From: Taiwanofungus camphoratus | Lineage: Eukaryota; Basidiomycota; Agaricomycetes; Polyporales; Taiwanofungaceae | Assembly (NCBI GenBank): GCA_003999685.1 | Contig: CP021233.1 | Span: 1,116,001 to 1,180,000 of the forward strand | Reading direction: 5' to 3' | Length of the DNA: 64,000 nt | Shown: positions 36,477-48,474 of the stretch, one piece after another | Position numbering within the stretch: the stretch's first letter is position 1 | Layout of the letters: each line of letters opens with the position of its first letter | Made by a program: the position numbers and the translations under genes | The notes under the pieces: generated by a model | Databases searched by the model: none | Seen by the model: only the letters and a program-made list of their open reading frames with translations | Told to the model about the DNA's origin: nothing

Positions 36477-37708
36477 ATGTCTACGAACGCCGAACTGAGT
36501 CAGCCGGGAGAAGCAAAAACATATGCTTTCCAGGTTTGTTACCTCTATAGCATCGACTGGCCGCTGTATCTCATTTGATCTTGGCAGCCTGCTTACAAGG
36601 TGCCAGAGGAAACCGCACGGTGAGAGACTCTTGTATCACTCTTTCAAACCATCTGACGCCAATTCGAGGCTCGATGAATTGCATGCAGGTATCACGGAAT
36701 ATTTCGGCAACAGGCTGTCTCTCGCACCGTTAGAAACCATAAGTCCTGTCAAAATACTTGAGTTGGGGTCCGTCGTCATTATCGTCTGTCCATAATCCTT
36801 AATGCTCAGCATGCGGTGCCCTAACAGCGCAGGCAGCGGCGCTTGGTAATTCCTCGCACAGCAGTCTCACAGAAGAGATCGAATAACTTCTATACAGGGC
36901 GATACAAGCTGCTACAGAATTTCCAGGAGCTCACGTACTGGCCGTAGACATATCGCCTATTCCACCCCGGTAAGCTGTTCATGCCAATCGATGGGCGTCG
37001 CTGATAGCAGTGGACAGCCCGCTTCCTTCGAATCTGTCCTTCCAGCAAGTAGATCTCACCAAACCATTCGCCCTGGAGAAAGAAAGCTTCGACGTCGTAC
37101 ATGCACGGCTTGTCATGATGCACGTGAGTCCTCCACCGCGCTCTGTCAAAATGCACCGGTCGCTCATCCTGTGTGCACAGCTACCAAATGGCGAAGATGT
37201 CTTAAGACGGGCTATCGACCTCGTGAAGCCTGGGGGATGGCTGTTGGTTGAAGACCCCGATGACGACAACATGGTTGACGGTGGCAAGCCCCTTGGCCCC
37301 GGAATGTCTGCGTTCGTTGGTGCTTGGCTGAAGATCGTGCGATCTCGTGGCGCTGAACCGAGCCTGGGACGGGAGCTGGAACGCATCCTCCAGTCTTCCA
37401 GTGCATTCAGCGAGGTCAATGTCATGAAGGTCACCATTCCGATCTCGGGGAAGAGCCAAGGTCTGCCCAGTGTATATTTTTCCCGTTGTTTGTAGACATG
37501 CTCATTTCCACCAGATCCCAAGGAGAACAAGCTGGGTCTGACGTGGAAGACCAATATGTTGCGCGTCGCACGTGATCTCCCTGGGCGTTTCGCCGAGCAG
37601 GGTATTACAGAGGAGGTGGCACGGAAGCATCTGGAGGAGTTGGAGGATCCTGACCGCGATATCACGACCGATATGTACTTCTCATGGTCCCGCAAGAGGA
37701 TTGTATAA
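36477..37708 (+). CDS. Class I SAM-dependent methyltransferase
   Basis: Eight exons (36477-36533, 36588-36619, 36669-36767, 36828-36845, 36898-36969, 37018-37123, 37181-37460, 37515-37708) give 285 aa. Motif I VKILELGAGSGAWAIQAATEFP is assembled from three exons, one of only 18 nt. Motif II HVLAVDISP, motif III LSFQQVDLTKPFALEKESFDVVHARLVMMH and the KPGGWLLVEDPD strand follow. The layout resembles the UMTA/LaeA-like small-molecule methyltransferases common in fungal metabolite clusters. It should move a methyl group from SAM to an O or C of a small molecule in the cytosol; the acceptor is unknown. LaeA itself is a nuclear regulator, and a regulatory role cannot be excluded. No damage seen. 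Confidence 0.83.
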
Positions 37709-38159
37709 GTGATTCCTGCACCAGCAACTTGACATTGATCGACTTGCGATTGACTTGTTAGGATACGTCACGAGATTTGTGACCAGACGTGCAATAGTCA
37801 CGCAGGCGCCCAATGTTACTCTGCTATCCTAATTTCAACTACTTGCATACTCAATGAGACTAACACTAATGCGGCGATGAAGTTTTATTATCTCACCTGA
37901 GGTTGATCATGATGACGATGCCCTCTTTACGGGATCCTGCCAGGGGACTTAAGGAGGGACACATGGACCGGACGCGGCGCACATCATTTCAGAGCTTCTA
38001 GTCACCCGTTTCAGACGCGCAATCAGAAGATACAACAATGTCAAGTTCAAATCATCTCCACTGCTCTTCTAGCCTGACCTGTCCGGCGACTGTGATTGGG
38101 GTGAAACATACCTCTGAAAGCATCCTGCTGTTGTCGTAGCCGCCTGGCGTGTTCAGACA
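37709..38159. other. Intergenic, no gene recognised
   Basis: 3' flank of the methyltransferase gene and promoter of the HSL-type hydrolase. Nothing else recognised. Confidence 0.5.
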
Positions 38160-39540
38160 ATGGCGCAGTATAGCCACCTCTCCACTCCGGATCCTGAGTT
38201 TGCTGCACTCCTAGCGCATCTGCCGTCCATTCCTCCCTGGTACGAGGTAGAGGATGCCGCCCTACTACGTCAACAGTTCAATGCAGGATTCATTGGGATG
38301 ATCCAGAATAATCTCAGGCCAAAGTTGCCTCCGAGTACGTACTGCAAGCAGATGGGCTTTGTCTAAGCTTTGCTGACAGGGCTCTGAAAGAGTCTGCGTA
38401 TCGGCTTCAGGACCATCAAGTGCCTGTTGAGGGCGATGTGATCTCCGTGCGATGTCTTACACCCACGTCGCAGGAGAAAGAGGCAGTCTTTCCGCTTTTG
38501 TTCTGGATTCACGGTGGAGGTGTGTTTGTATGGCGCGATCCACTTCTGGGAAAGGCTCACCGTTTCAACAGGCTGGAATTTCGGCAACTTGGATACGGAT
38601 GATTACTACCTCAGGATCCTCTGCGTTGATCTCCAAATCGCCATCGTGAACGTCGAATACAGGTACGTCTTGTCTTTCCTCAGTGCACGGCTTTTTGACG
38701 ACATGCCGTTTGTAGACTCGCCCCTGAACATCCGTTTCCCACAGGCCTCAATGACTGTTATGCGGCGCTGAAATGGGTATGGCCAGTCTCAAATCCCGCT
38801 CTGCGTCATTCATATCTTTCCAGGCAGCAGATAGGTCATCTCTGTTCTCGGCTTCGCTCTCGCGGGGTTTTCTCATAGGCGGCCAGTCATCTGGAGCAAA
38901 TCTCGCAGCTGTGATCGCGCATCGTGCGCGGGATGACGCTTTCTTCGCTGGGAGGAGACTGACAGGCCAAGTACTGCAAGTTCCGATTGTACTGCATCCC
39001 GACGCTTATCCGGAGAAGTAAGGCCAGAGTCGCTGCAGTCATGGACCGTGCTAACGTAGATTAGGTACAAATCCGAACTCCTTTCAATGGAGCAGAACAA
39101 GGACGCGCCCTTCCTCGATCGGAAGCAGCTGGACGAGTTCTATCGTACGTTTTCTCACCTAGGAGTAGAGGGCACAAGTGTCTTACCCAGAATGTTACTG
39201 CCAGGTCGTGTTCAGGTCCAGCCTTCCAATCCAGAATGCTCCCCGCTCCTTTTCCCCTCTCATAATGGTCTCCCTCCTACCTACATCCAGGTGTGTGGGC
39301 TTGACCCACTGCGAGATGAAGGGCTTCTATACGAGAAGGTGCTCAGAGAGGAAGGTGTCAAGACTAAAGTCGATGTGTAAGCGGTCACTCCATCCATTTG
39401 TTCCGCGTGGCATTGAACAGACAATGCATAGCTACCCCGGTGTGGCTCACGGCTTCCAATTGAGTTTCCCCGCTCTTGATGCTGCAGTCAAGCTCGATAG
39501 CGACTTCAAGAACGGGATCAGGTTGTTGCTGATGTCATAA
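38160..39540 (+). CDS. HSL-type (alpha/beta hydrolase fold-3) esterase/lipase
   Basis: Eight exons (38160-38338, 38380-38519, 38572-38662, 38716-38776, 38824-39017, 39065-39144, 39205-39376, 39432-39540) give 341 aa in phase. Family motifs: LLFWIHGGGWNFGNLDTDDYYLR (HGGG oxyanion hole), [43 protein letters not shown] with the nucleophile Ser in GQSSG, YIQVCGLDPLRDEG with the catalytic Asp, and VYPGVAHGFQ with the His. The complete triad points to an active carboxylester hydrolase of the hormone-sensitive-lipase group. No signal peptide, so cytosolic. In this setting it may remove or transfer an acyl group from a pathway intermediate, next to an acyltransferase gene. That link is inference. Confidence 0.86.
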
Positions 39541-40305
39541 TCTCGTTTATACTTTTGCCAATTCTGAAGGACGGGCGATAGGAGGTCCCTGTTCAATGTT
39601 ATGTAGTTTGTACGGTAGAAAATAGACGATGTACCTGTATTGACGATGGCCCATGACCTCGAGGTAGATATGTGGATTCCGGTCATGTGTTAGGGCTCCT
39701 TAACCAGGCAGGGTAAGAGGGACACATTCATGACACGTTCGCCGGAAACCCCGATGCTCGTAAGCCGTGCAGCACGGCGATTCTATTGATGTCCTTTTCC
39801 AGTCACCACAAGTTCGATGAGAGACAACATGAGCGCGGTACTCTGGCGCGCGCTGGGAATGTCAATTGAATTACATCCGGCACGGCGCAACTGTGTAAGG
39901 CTAGTCCGCCATGCGGGAGTGATATTTGGATCCACATCATTGCATTGATGCGTTGATGCGTGAATGCATGGATATCACCTGCACGCTACAACAATACTTT
40001 CCGATGGTCGCTCAGGGCCCATCACACGCCTGTGCAAATACTTTGCCTGATCCTTCCTTTCCGTCCCCCGATCTGCCTGCGTCCCGGGCACTTCCACCAG
40101 TCGGACTCCTATCGGTACCTGCGTTCGCTATCAGAGCATGCCAGGCTGCTGCAGAATCAGCGATGGAGGCTCATGCCCCAGAAACTGGCGTCGTCTCTGA
40201 TTGGAGTACACACTGAGCCCGCAATCAAAGCCTCCATGCTATGTACCCGTGTCTGTATTTGAAAGTGTAACGCTGGCTTGACTGCCTGAGCCGCATGTCC
40301 CTTCA
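39541..40305. other. Intergenic, no gene recognised
   Basis: Short frames at 39926-40262 lack homology or splice support. Promoter of the acyltransferase gene lies at the right end. Confidence 0.5.
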
Positions 40306-41826
40306 ATGACGGCTACTGTCACTATTCAGCCAGCTGGCGTGCTGGATTCCAGTCATGCCACAGATTCTATCATCCTGACTGGCTGGGTCCTTGACCAGCC
40401 CCTCGAGCCAGCGAGACTCGAGAAGGCTTGGTCCGTCCTCATTGCGACATGGCCAATCCTTGTGGCGCGCCTACGTAGAGATCGAAAGGCGAGCTCACAG
40501 TTGTCGGGCTTCTCCATTTTACTGACGTTGAGCTGTAGACCTTGCGATGGGAGTATCATATACCCACCACCCCCTCCGTTGCAGGCAGTTTTGCCTCCTT
40601 GCACATTCCCGAGTCGATTCATTCGCATTACGCCTATTCCAAGCCTTCCGAGTCTATCCGTTGCACACCTAAAGAGAATCCGCACCATTTGTTCTCACCG
40701 AAGGGTCCCTCATCGGTCGATGAGCTTCTCAAGCAGGATATCCCCTTGACACATCTCCATGTCACGGTCTTCAGTGACGCGGCTCTCATAGGTCTTTCGG
40801 TGCCTCACATTCTCTGCGACGGGCACGGGGTCACAGCTATCTCCCGTGCGCTGTCTGCGATCCTCTCCGGCGGCCCACCACCGCCCCCCTTGAACCACAT
40901 CGATCCATATGCACCGTTTGCGATCAACGAGGGCCAAGTACCGTCACCGCCCTATTGGCGCGTGCTCTCCAAGCTCCAAACCATTGTCATCTATGCTCGT
41001 GCGCTCTGGGAATGGCTATTCGACAATCGTATCGAGAATCGTGACGTTTACTTCCCGAAGTCTGAGGTCGAGCGTCTCAAGGCGGAGGCAATGGACGACA
41101 TCCATAAGGAGCATGGAGAGAAGACGGACCTGTGGATCTCCTCCAGCGATGCCATTCTTGCCTTCTGCCTCAAGGTGAGCTTATGGTCCGACGCTTCCGA
41201 ATCCAGCTCGCTCACTATCTCCACAGTGCACGCATCCTCCTACCAGCTCGACGGCCCCTCTGAACGTCTTTTACACAGCCAACCTCCGCAAGCTGCTCGC
41301 CCTGCCGTCGCCGTTCCTGCACAACTCCGTGGCCATGGTCATCACGCCGACGCTCCCCGTCTCTGCGATCTCCACCCTCCCGCTCGGCCAGCTCGCGCTG
41401 CACATCCGCCGCACGCTCGACGCGCAGACCACGAAGCCGGCCGTCGAGCGGTGGCTCAGGTGGCGGCTCCAGAACGCGCACAGGAGGAAGGTGTTCTTCG
41501 AGCCGTGGAGAGGACAGTGGGATGTTGTGACGAACTGGCGCGACATGGAGCTCATGAGCGTCGACTTCTCGGGCGCGTTGCCCGATGAGGGCGCTGAGCA
41601 GGTCGGCGAGAGCGGAGGCGGCGGCGAAGCTGCCAATGGAGCTGTGGCGCGGCGGCGGAAAGTTCGCTGCGTATACATGTGGGGAACTGGTGTTCAGCCC
41701 ATCCCCCTGCGCAATTGGCTTGGGATTTGGGCGAACGATCCCAGTGGGGGTGTCTGGGTAAGTGGATTTTTACCCAGGCGAATCTGGCAGGATAAGAGAG
41801 GCTACGGTGCATTTATTGAGCAATGA
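40306..41826 (+). CDS. BAHD-like acyltransferase (transferase family PF02458 type)
   Basis: Three exons (40306-40488, 40539-41174, 41227-41826) give 472 aa. The N-terminal part ILTGWVLDQPLEPARLEKAWSVLIATWPILVARLRRDRK is the typical opening of fungal acyltransferases of the trichothecene 3-O-acetyltransferase kind. The catalytic HxxxD is present in LSVPHILCDGHGVTAI. The second half has FYTANLRKLLALPSPF and, near the end, the weaker VVTNWRDMELMSVDFSGAL, the counterpart of the DFGWG region: here DFSGA, so that structural motif is altered. The reaction should be transfer of an acyl group from CoA to a hydroxyl. The first intron uses a GC donor (40489-40538), needed to keep RDRK-TLRWEYHIP in frame. 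A Gly/Glu-rich insert lies at about residue 395. Confidence 0.8.
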
Positions 41827-42178
41827 TACATAGTCGGTAGTTTATTTGAGGCTATAATTGGGTCACGGTGTTGAAACAGAGTTCGTGCCTAGTGGGACGT
41901 TGGCACGATGTATGTTGAAAGTACGAATGCACTCAGGATCGCATGAGAACATACCGCGTTATTCAACCCGTTCCGTGTCAAAAAGCATTCTGTTCGCCAA
42001 TACAACGCGCTGGAAGTTGAATTTGACGCTTGGCTACTCAATTTAGATCAAGAGGGTTGGCAACAAAACAATTGGGACCAACTCGAATTGCAAAATATAA
42101 CTGTACATATATTAGAACCCTCTCAATGAACCCTCTCCATCACATAAACAGGAACACAAAACGCCGTCTGCTCGTCCC
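41827..42178. other. Convergent intergenic stretch
   Basis: Between the 3' ends of the acyltransferase and P450-2 genes; AT-rich, no gene. Confidence 0.5.
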
Positions 42179-44717
42179 TTAGAGAGCTTCAAGGATCACA
42201 GGGAGACGGGGTCCCTGCTCCATTTTCTCCTCAACCCAAGCCTGGAGGCTAGAAGCAACTTTGAGTGTAATATTGGCCCCAGCGTCTTTCAGCTTGAAAC
42301 GCTGGAGGAGGTAAGTAAGGATGACCTAGTACGCAAAGAGGTCCATGAGCTCCGTGCTGCTCGGTCGCGAGATATATAGTAGGCATACCTTATACTGGAA
42401 TATAGCTCCATGCGAAACGGTTTTACGTAAGCCTGCAGCTGACGAAAATATGAACGACACTCACCCAGACGCATCCCGATGCAATTCCTCGGGCCGTCGC
42501 TGAATGAGAGCGTGTTAGCCCACCCCGAGCATAGCTGCTCGTTCGGTGGGAGGTCGCCAAGCCAGCGCTCCGGGCGGAACGTGTCGCCGTCCTTCCATAC
42601 GGAGTCGAGTCTGTGAATGGCGATGATGGGGATGAGGACCGTCTGCCGAGGCGCATAGACAAGTCAGCGCTCTACACGAGATGTACTCGAGAGTGAGGGA
42701 CGGGGACGCGAACCTGGCCAGGGTAGACCGGGAGCTCCGTGATGGTGTCGCCATTCGGCAGCTGCACGGGCTCACGCAGCGGGATCACGTCGGCCTTCAT
42801 CGCGATGCGCTCCATGTACGGCAAGCCGGGGTACATCCTCAACCTGCCGCCCATCGCACGCCGGTCGTAAGGCACAGTCGGACCAGGAGAAACTTGGGAA
42901 GGCTTACGTCTCCCTCAGGACAGCGTCCAGATACGGCAGGCGGGACTGGAAATCGTCGTACGTTGGTTCGCGCGGGAAGGCGTCGAGTTCCTCGCGGAGG
43001 CGCTGCTGCACGTCCTGATGGCGCGAGAGCTCCCAGAGCGTGAAGCCCAAGGTCTGCGTGGTCGTTTCGTGTCCGGAGACGCTGCATCATGGCAAGTTCT
43101 GTCAGAGGAAGAGCACTATGCAAAGGACCGATAGGGACGCACACGAAGGTCGAGATCTACAAGAGCAAGTTCAGTCAGGTGGTGGCACGGTGTGACATGT
43201 AGAACAGCATACCTGCTCGTACAGCTCGTCTCGAGATATCTTCCCCTCGGCCTGTGCGATAACTGGAAACCGGTCAGGCTCGGGGAAACGTGAATAAGCT
43301 CGCATACTGACGCAGTCTGCTCAGGAGGTCCTTGTGTCTCTGCTTCTGCTCGTCGGTGATAAAGTCCTTGTTCCGGCGGATCATCTCGTGCGCGACGCCG
43401 GACTACACCACGAACTTATCAGGCCTTCGGTAAGGAAAGATTCACTGAAGGAATATACCTGAATAGTCATCTTGACGAGGCCCTGTGACTGAATCGCAGG
43501 GATAGGCAGGTCGTTGAGGATAGGGAAGCGGCGAAGCAACATTAGAGTCTGTCGTCAGGTTTAGTTCTGCTGGTCTTGATCTACCCAGGACGATACGTGC
43601 CCGACACTTACCAAGAACCCTGCATATCGCACGATGGGAGAGACACCACGCTTCCTCGCGTTCAGAATCTGCTGCGCGTCCTTACTGTTCCCGCCCTCAA
43701 AGTCATGCAGGAACGCCTGAGACAGAATGAGCCACCCGTGTACATTTCAGTCTCAAATCCAACGTACCACGCGGCCGACGACGTTCAAGCTGCATGGCTG
43801 GTTAGAATCGGAAGAAAGTGGAATGTAGGAGTACGTACGTTGCCTTGCCCGTCCAGTCGAGCACATTGATCGGGGTTCTGTCGCCCTGCGCCTGAATCTC
43901 CACAGCAAGGTTGTCTATGACCTGCAGTGCGGCGTCTCTGACCTCTTGGGACATCGCCTTGACGTTCTCGTGCCTGCAGAGACCAACCTCAGCGCGACCA
44001 CAGACACAGGGAAAGCGTTCAGTGTACGTACGAAAGAGACGGGCTGACCAGGTGCCGCATGCGCTTGTGCTCGGCCTCGCCTTCGACCCAGCCAAGCCCT
44101 TTCCCGAGCAGACGGGCAACCCGCGGGCGCACGACCTTGCTGTGGTCTGCGTGGTCAATCAGGCTGTGAGACTGCAAATCTTGGCTGAAGAGTCATGCGG
44201 AGAAACGCACGGTAGTCATAGATCTTTTTTTGTAGGATGTACGAGATACCGCCCGGATCGCTGAGGACAAGCTGGAAAGGATTATCATTTCCACGTAGGA
44301 CAGTCTATTTGATGCTTGACGCCCTTACCACGTCGCGCGCCTAGGGAATGAGCTTTTGTCAGTGGACCTAAGAGCTGCACAACGAGAGCTGTTACTGACA
44401 CCAAATGCTGCCTTGATTCGAAATGTTAAGCCGCACTCCCTGACCCAGTTTCTGAACGCACGACCAGGTTCGTTCATGAACACGGTCTTCTCATGGCCCC
44501 ATACCCATTCCGCTCCAGACTACGCGCGCGATAAAAAAAAATGAAGAGTGTATATATAAGTACCTCATACCACAGGAGATTGGCAATGACATACAGGTAA
44601 CGGGAGTTTCTCCACGGAAGACTTGGGCGTAAGTAATTTGGATACGGCCCACAGCGCCACCACAGCGAGCGCAATTTGCGCGACAGGATTCGCTAGCAGA
44701 GAATCGACTGCAACCAT
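42179..44717 (-). CDS. Cytochrome P450 (P450-2)
   Basis: The ATG at 44717 opens a hydrophobic anchor, VAVDSLLANPVAQIALAVVALWAVSKLL, and the gene ends at TAA 42181-42179 with about ten introns. Conserved parts: MSQEVRDAALQVIDNLAVEI, the I helix VSGHETTTQTLGFTLWELSRH (oxygen-binding groove with HETT), FQSRLPYLDAVLRET (K helix), MYPGLPYMERIAMKADVIPLREPVQ, DTFRPERWL (PERF equivalent) and the haem loop LSFSDGPRNCIGMRLG with the axial Cys. The C-terminus is VILTYLLQRFKLKDAGANITLK. An active microsomal monooxygenase is expected. Substrate unknown; it differs clearly from P450-1 and P450-3 in the haem loop, so it is another family. It is divergently transcribed from P450-3 across a 529-bp gap. Confidence 0.84.
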
Positions 44718-45246
44718 GACAAGCGAATGGGGAGAAGGTTCTGTCACCGTGGTACGTATCTACAGAGCTGGACGCTCAGCGGCCCGGACAAAGACCACTT
44801 ATAAGGATCAAACATAATCTATCAGAGGATTCTGATGAGTTGAATCTGCCAATGTTCGGAATGATAGTGGACTTTGCAAGGGAGGCGTGACTGGGCGCGG
44901 TCTGCTCGCGCAATTGTGACGGAACTGCGTAGTGATTGATGGTTTCACACGGTGATCCGCAATGGAGTGCGGGTAATCAAGTCGCCGGGGTCCTGCCGGG
45001 TATCTGGAGATCCCATCTATCTCCAACAATTGCCCCACGTGTCTTCCCGATCGGGAATCTCAGCGCTTGATCTCGCGTTTGATCTTGCTACGATCCACGC
45101 GCGCGTCGGCGCCGCTTGTCTGGCTGTCTGAGTGGTCAGTATCCCATGTCTCCTATCACTTGTATGAATATATCATCTTCATTACACCACATATCTGTCA
45201 CTCACAGTTTGGGGCCAAAATTTGACGCCACTCTACCGACGCCGCC
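44718..45246. promoter_or_regulatory. Bidirectional promoter region between P450-2 and P450-3
   Basis: 529 bp between two divergent start codons, an arrangement often giving joint control of cluster genes. Contains the TTCCCGATCGGGAA palindrome listed separately. Confidence 0.45.
45044..45057. promoter_or_regulatory. Perfect 14-bp palindrome TTCCCGATCGGGAA
   Basis: Each half is the exact reverse complement of the other. Its core CCG-AT-CGG is an everted pair of CGG half-sites, the kind of target used by dimeric Zn2Cys6 regulators. It lies 190 bp before the P450-3 ATG and 327 bp before the P450-2 ATG. The regulator is unknown. Confidence 0.45.
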
Positions 45247-47493
45247 ATGGAGGGACTTCAAGCTATACCGTCCATCTTCTCCCTTTCCGCGGGTGTCCAG
45301 TCCGCAACTGCACTCGGGATTATTGTCCTCGTTTTTTATGCTATTAAAGGTCTCCTTTACCCTACATCTGCAGCGCGCCGTTTCCCGCCAGGCCCCCCTC
45401 AAAAGCCGCTTGTCGGGAACATCCTCGAAGTCTCACCAAAAGGCGCTTGGACAAGGTTCACTGAGTACAAGGAGCAGTATGGTGCGCCCATAGTCTTGTT
45501 TCTTGTTTCAACAGAATGCTCACGTCCGCCAAGGCGATCTCGTCTTCTTCCGAGGACTCGGTAACAACATCTTGGTGCTCAACTCCATGAAAGTAATCAA
45601 CGACCTCCTTGACAAGCGGGGCAACGTCTACTCCCACCGCCCCGGGTTCACGGTCGTCGGCGAGCTAATGGGGCTCGGACAGGTGAGTCTCCGATAACCC
45701 AGTGTGCACGCCTTGCACGATGCCTATATCATGATGTTAGAGCATGCCCTTACTGCCATACGGCGAGGAATGGCGAGCGCACCGCAAGCTCGCGCACGTC
45801 GCGCTCAGCGCGACCGCGGTGAAACTGTACTACACGGTGCAGGAAGACCTCGCCGCGCTCCTCAGCAAGCAGCTGCTGGAGACACCTGCCGACTTTTTCA
45901 GCCACGTCCGGCTGTGAGTATATCTACTGCCCAGCCGCCCTCAACACCTTTTTCCTGACTGTAGATTAGAATTGCGGGCAGGATTATTTTGTCCGTCACG
46001 TACGGTCTCGCCGTGGACACAGCGGAGGACGAGGTACGAATCGGGTTCGCCCCGCTTACCCGTGTTTATACTTATCACCGCCCCAGTACATCTCGCACGC
46101 TGAGGACACGATGTTGATGATTGGAAGGTCCACCGTCCCTGGGGCATTCATCTGCGATTTCCTTCCTTTCCGTGAGACTCCACTTCATCTGCTGAGTCGT
46201 TCATCCTCATGACATCGCATTTGTCTAGTCAAGCATCTCCCGTCGTGGGTGCCGTTCCAGCGAGAGGCCCGGAAAGGAAAGGAAATGATTGAGCGGCTTG
46301 TCACGAAACCGTTTGAACATGTCAAGCAACAGATGGTGCATCCACCGGTTTCTTCCTCCGCACATCGTTCTGATGTCTCATACGCGCACAGGAAGCGGGA
46401 AAAGCGCTGCCCTCGCTGACACAGCACCTCCTATCCTCTGAGGAGCAAGTATTTAACTTGGAGCACCGCGTCAAATGGACCGCGGGTGCTATGTACGGAG
46501 GCATGTCATCTCCTTTGCCTCCATCGAACCCAATCTGACGTGGCCTTTCGCACTGGCAGCCGGAGGCGAGTCGGTAAGCACCGCAATTCAGCCTAGCACA
46601 ATAAGGCATCCACTCACGCTAACCCTAACGCTCCAGACGTATGCAACGGTCCTGTCCTTTATTCTGGCGATGGCTCTGCACCCAGACAAACAACGCCTCG
46701 GGCAGGCCGAGATCGACAGCGTCATTGGTGTAGATCGCATGCCCACGATCGCGGACCGGCCCAACCTGCCGTACGTCGGTGCGCTGATCAAAGAGACGAT
46801 GCGGTGGCATCCGGTGCTGCCCTTGAGTGAGCACCACACGCGCGTTCTGCTTGACTTGCGTTAAAGGGAGGCGTACAGGCATTGCGCGGAGCACAGCGCA
46901 GGATGACGTATACGAAGGCTTTTTTATCCCCAAGTCGACGACTGTGATGCCGAACGTCTGGTCAGTCCAAGCCTGCACCTGGCCTGATAGCACTGCGCTT
47001 GACTGACGCACTGTTTGCCTGTGCCTGTCGGAATAGGGCAATCGCCTTCGAGCCTAACGACAAGTACGATCCGCATGCGTTCATCCCGGAGCGCTTCCTG
47101 GACAGCACGCACCCCACGCTCGACCCGGCGACGTACGCCTTTGGCTTTGCGCGCAGGTAAGCACCTAGCTGCTTCCACTGCACCACGCATCGAAGCTTCA
47201 GTTGCTGACCACCTGCTTGCTAGGATCTGCCCTGGGAAATTGCTCGGCGAGAACTCGTTGTTCATTCTGATCACGACGATCCTGGCGATGTTTGATGTCA
47301 GTCCGCCGGAAAAGGGCGAACTCACGCCCGATTTCACATTGGACCTCGTCAGGTGAGTGTTTCCGATGTCACGCACCTTATAGACCTGACGAGGCTGTGC
47401 AGTTACCCCAAGCCTTTCGAATGTCGCATCACGCCGCGCTCGGACGCCAAGGCGAAGTTGATCCACTTGAGAGCTGCGCATTGCGCGATGTGA
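45247..47493 (+). CDS. Cytochrome P450 (P450-3)
   Basis: The ATG at 45247 sits in GCCGCCATGG. An N-terminal anchor ([20 protein letters not shown]) and the hinge [15 protein letters not shown] are followed by [40 protein letters not shown] and [19 protein letters not shown] (helix C, W-R). Then come [13 protein letters not shown] and [14 protein letters not shown], the I-helix end MYGAGGEST, the K helix [49 protein letters not shown] (PERF) and the haem loop [18 protein letters not shown]. The stop is TGA at 47491-47493. It belongs to the Agaricomycete group annotated as O-methylsterigmatocystin-oxidoreductase-like, closer to P450-1 than to P450-2. The intron at 46501-46559 has a GC donor (GCATGT). 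Probably active; its substrate is inferred to be a cluster intermediate. Confidence 0.85.
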
Positions 47494-48474
47494 TACACCT
47501 GGTTGTTGCTTATGTGGTTATTCTGACGTGCATCTCACTCTGTACTTAAATTATAATTTGGTTGATCGGGCGGATAGAATTCTCTCTTGCACAGCGTACA
47601 CTTTTGTGCATTACCGTAGGTGCTATGCCTGCTGGTAGAGTCGGCGCACTCCCTCAGTCGGCACTTAGGGTCCACGAATAACATTTTCGGTATTTTATGA
47701 AAGCCATCAAAAAAGATGAGCTCTTGACCAATCAGAAACAATTGCCGACTGAGTCAGGGGCATAGTATGCCGTTCTGGACTTCAACTTCGCTTTGACTAA
47801 TAACACGTCGTGCTCTGATTAACTTGCTCCAGACACCGTATTCCCTCAGCCCTGTAAAAATATACCGTCTACCAACTGATCTTTCAATCGTTGCATGGCG
47901 ATTCGGTCGCTCGAGGAAGAAATTATTGGAAGACAAAAGACTCCGGCCCATCAACACGTCTCGAGATAGACATTGACATCAGAATCCCCGTTGATGGTTT
48001 CATCATGAAGGAGATAGCGGAGAACGTAAAATGGCTCGTCGGCGTTGTCTGCTGCACGCAGGTCAATGAGGTACCGTCAAAGTGATGACGGCGGACCGGC
48101 TATACATGCCGTTGACGTTTATTTACCATCAAGGAGAACAACAGAGCCGCGCGAACCGAGCCTCCAGCTCAAACACCAAAAGCTTTATCCACCAAACTCC
48201 CGGTCAATTGCACAGAACGCGCTATTCTCTGATATCACTGATCTGGCATGGAAGGAGTGACTCTCCGGATCTTCAGCGCCGTGTCACGGATACTCAATGA
48301 GTCAGAACCAAATTCACCGGTTCTGATAGTTATGCAATGCGAACGTTTATCATACGCACGCTCATGGCGAGGGTGATATCGCTCACGGTTCAATTGGGCG
48401 CTGCCGATGCTCTGTGCTCCGCACAGGATAAATGATATCGGCTTTTGTCGCAGGGGACTAGACCCACCTTACTC
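47494..48474. other. Intergenic upstream of the UbiA gene
   Basis: No gene recognised. Contains an inverted repeat at 48302-48326. Confidence 0.5.
48302..48326. promoter_or_regulatory. Inverted repeat TCAGAACC-N9-GGTTCTGA upstream of the UbiA gene
   Basis: Perfect 8-bp arms with a 9-nt spacer, about 150 bp before the ATG at 48475. Possible binding site of a dimeric regulator; the length makes chance possible. Confidence 0.3.

Noticed and set aside
39926-40262. Proline-rich plus-strand frames
   Set aside because: Low-complexity composition, no splice joint to the acyltransferase and no known family.
46617-46630. Telomere-like CTAACCCTAAC
   Set aside because: It lies inside a predicted P450-3 intron (branch-point/pyrimidine region) and is a single short occurrence.
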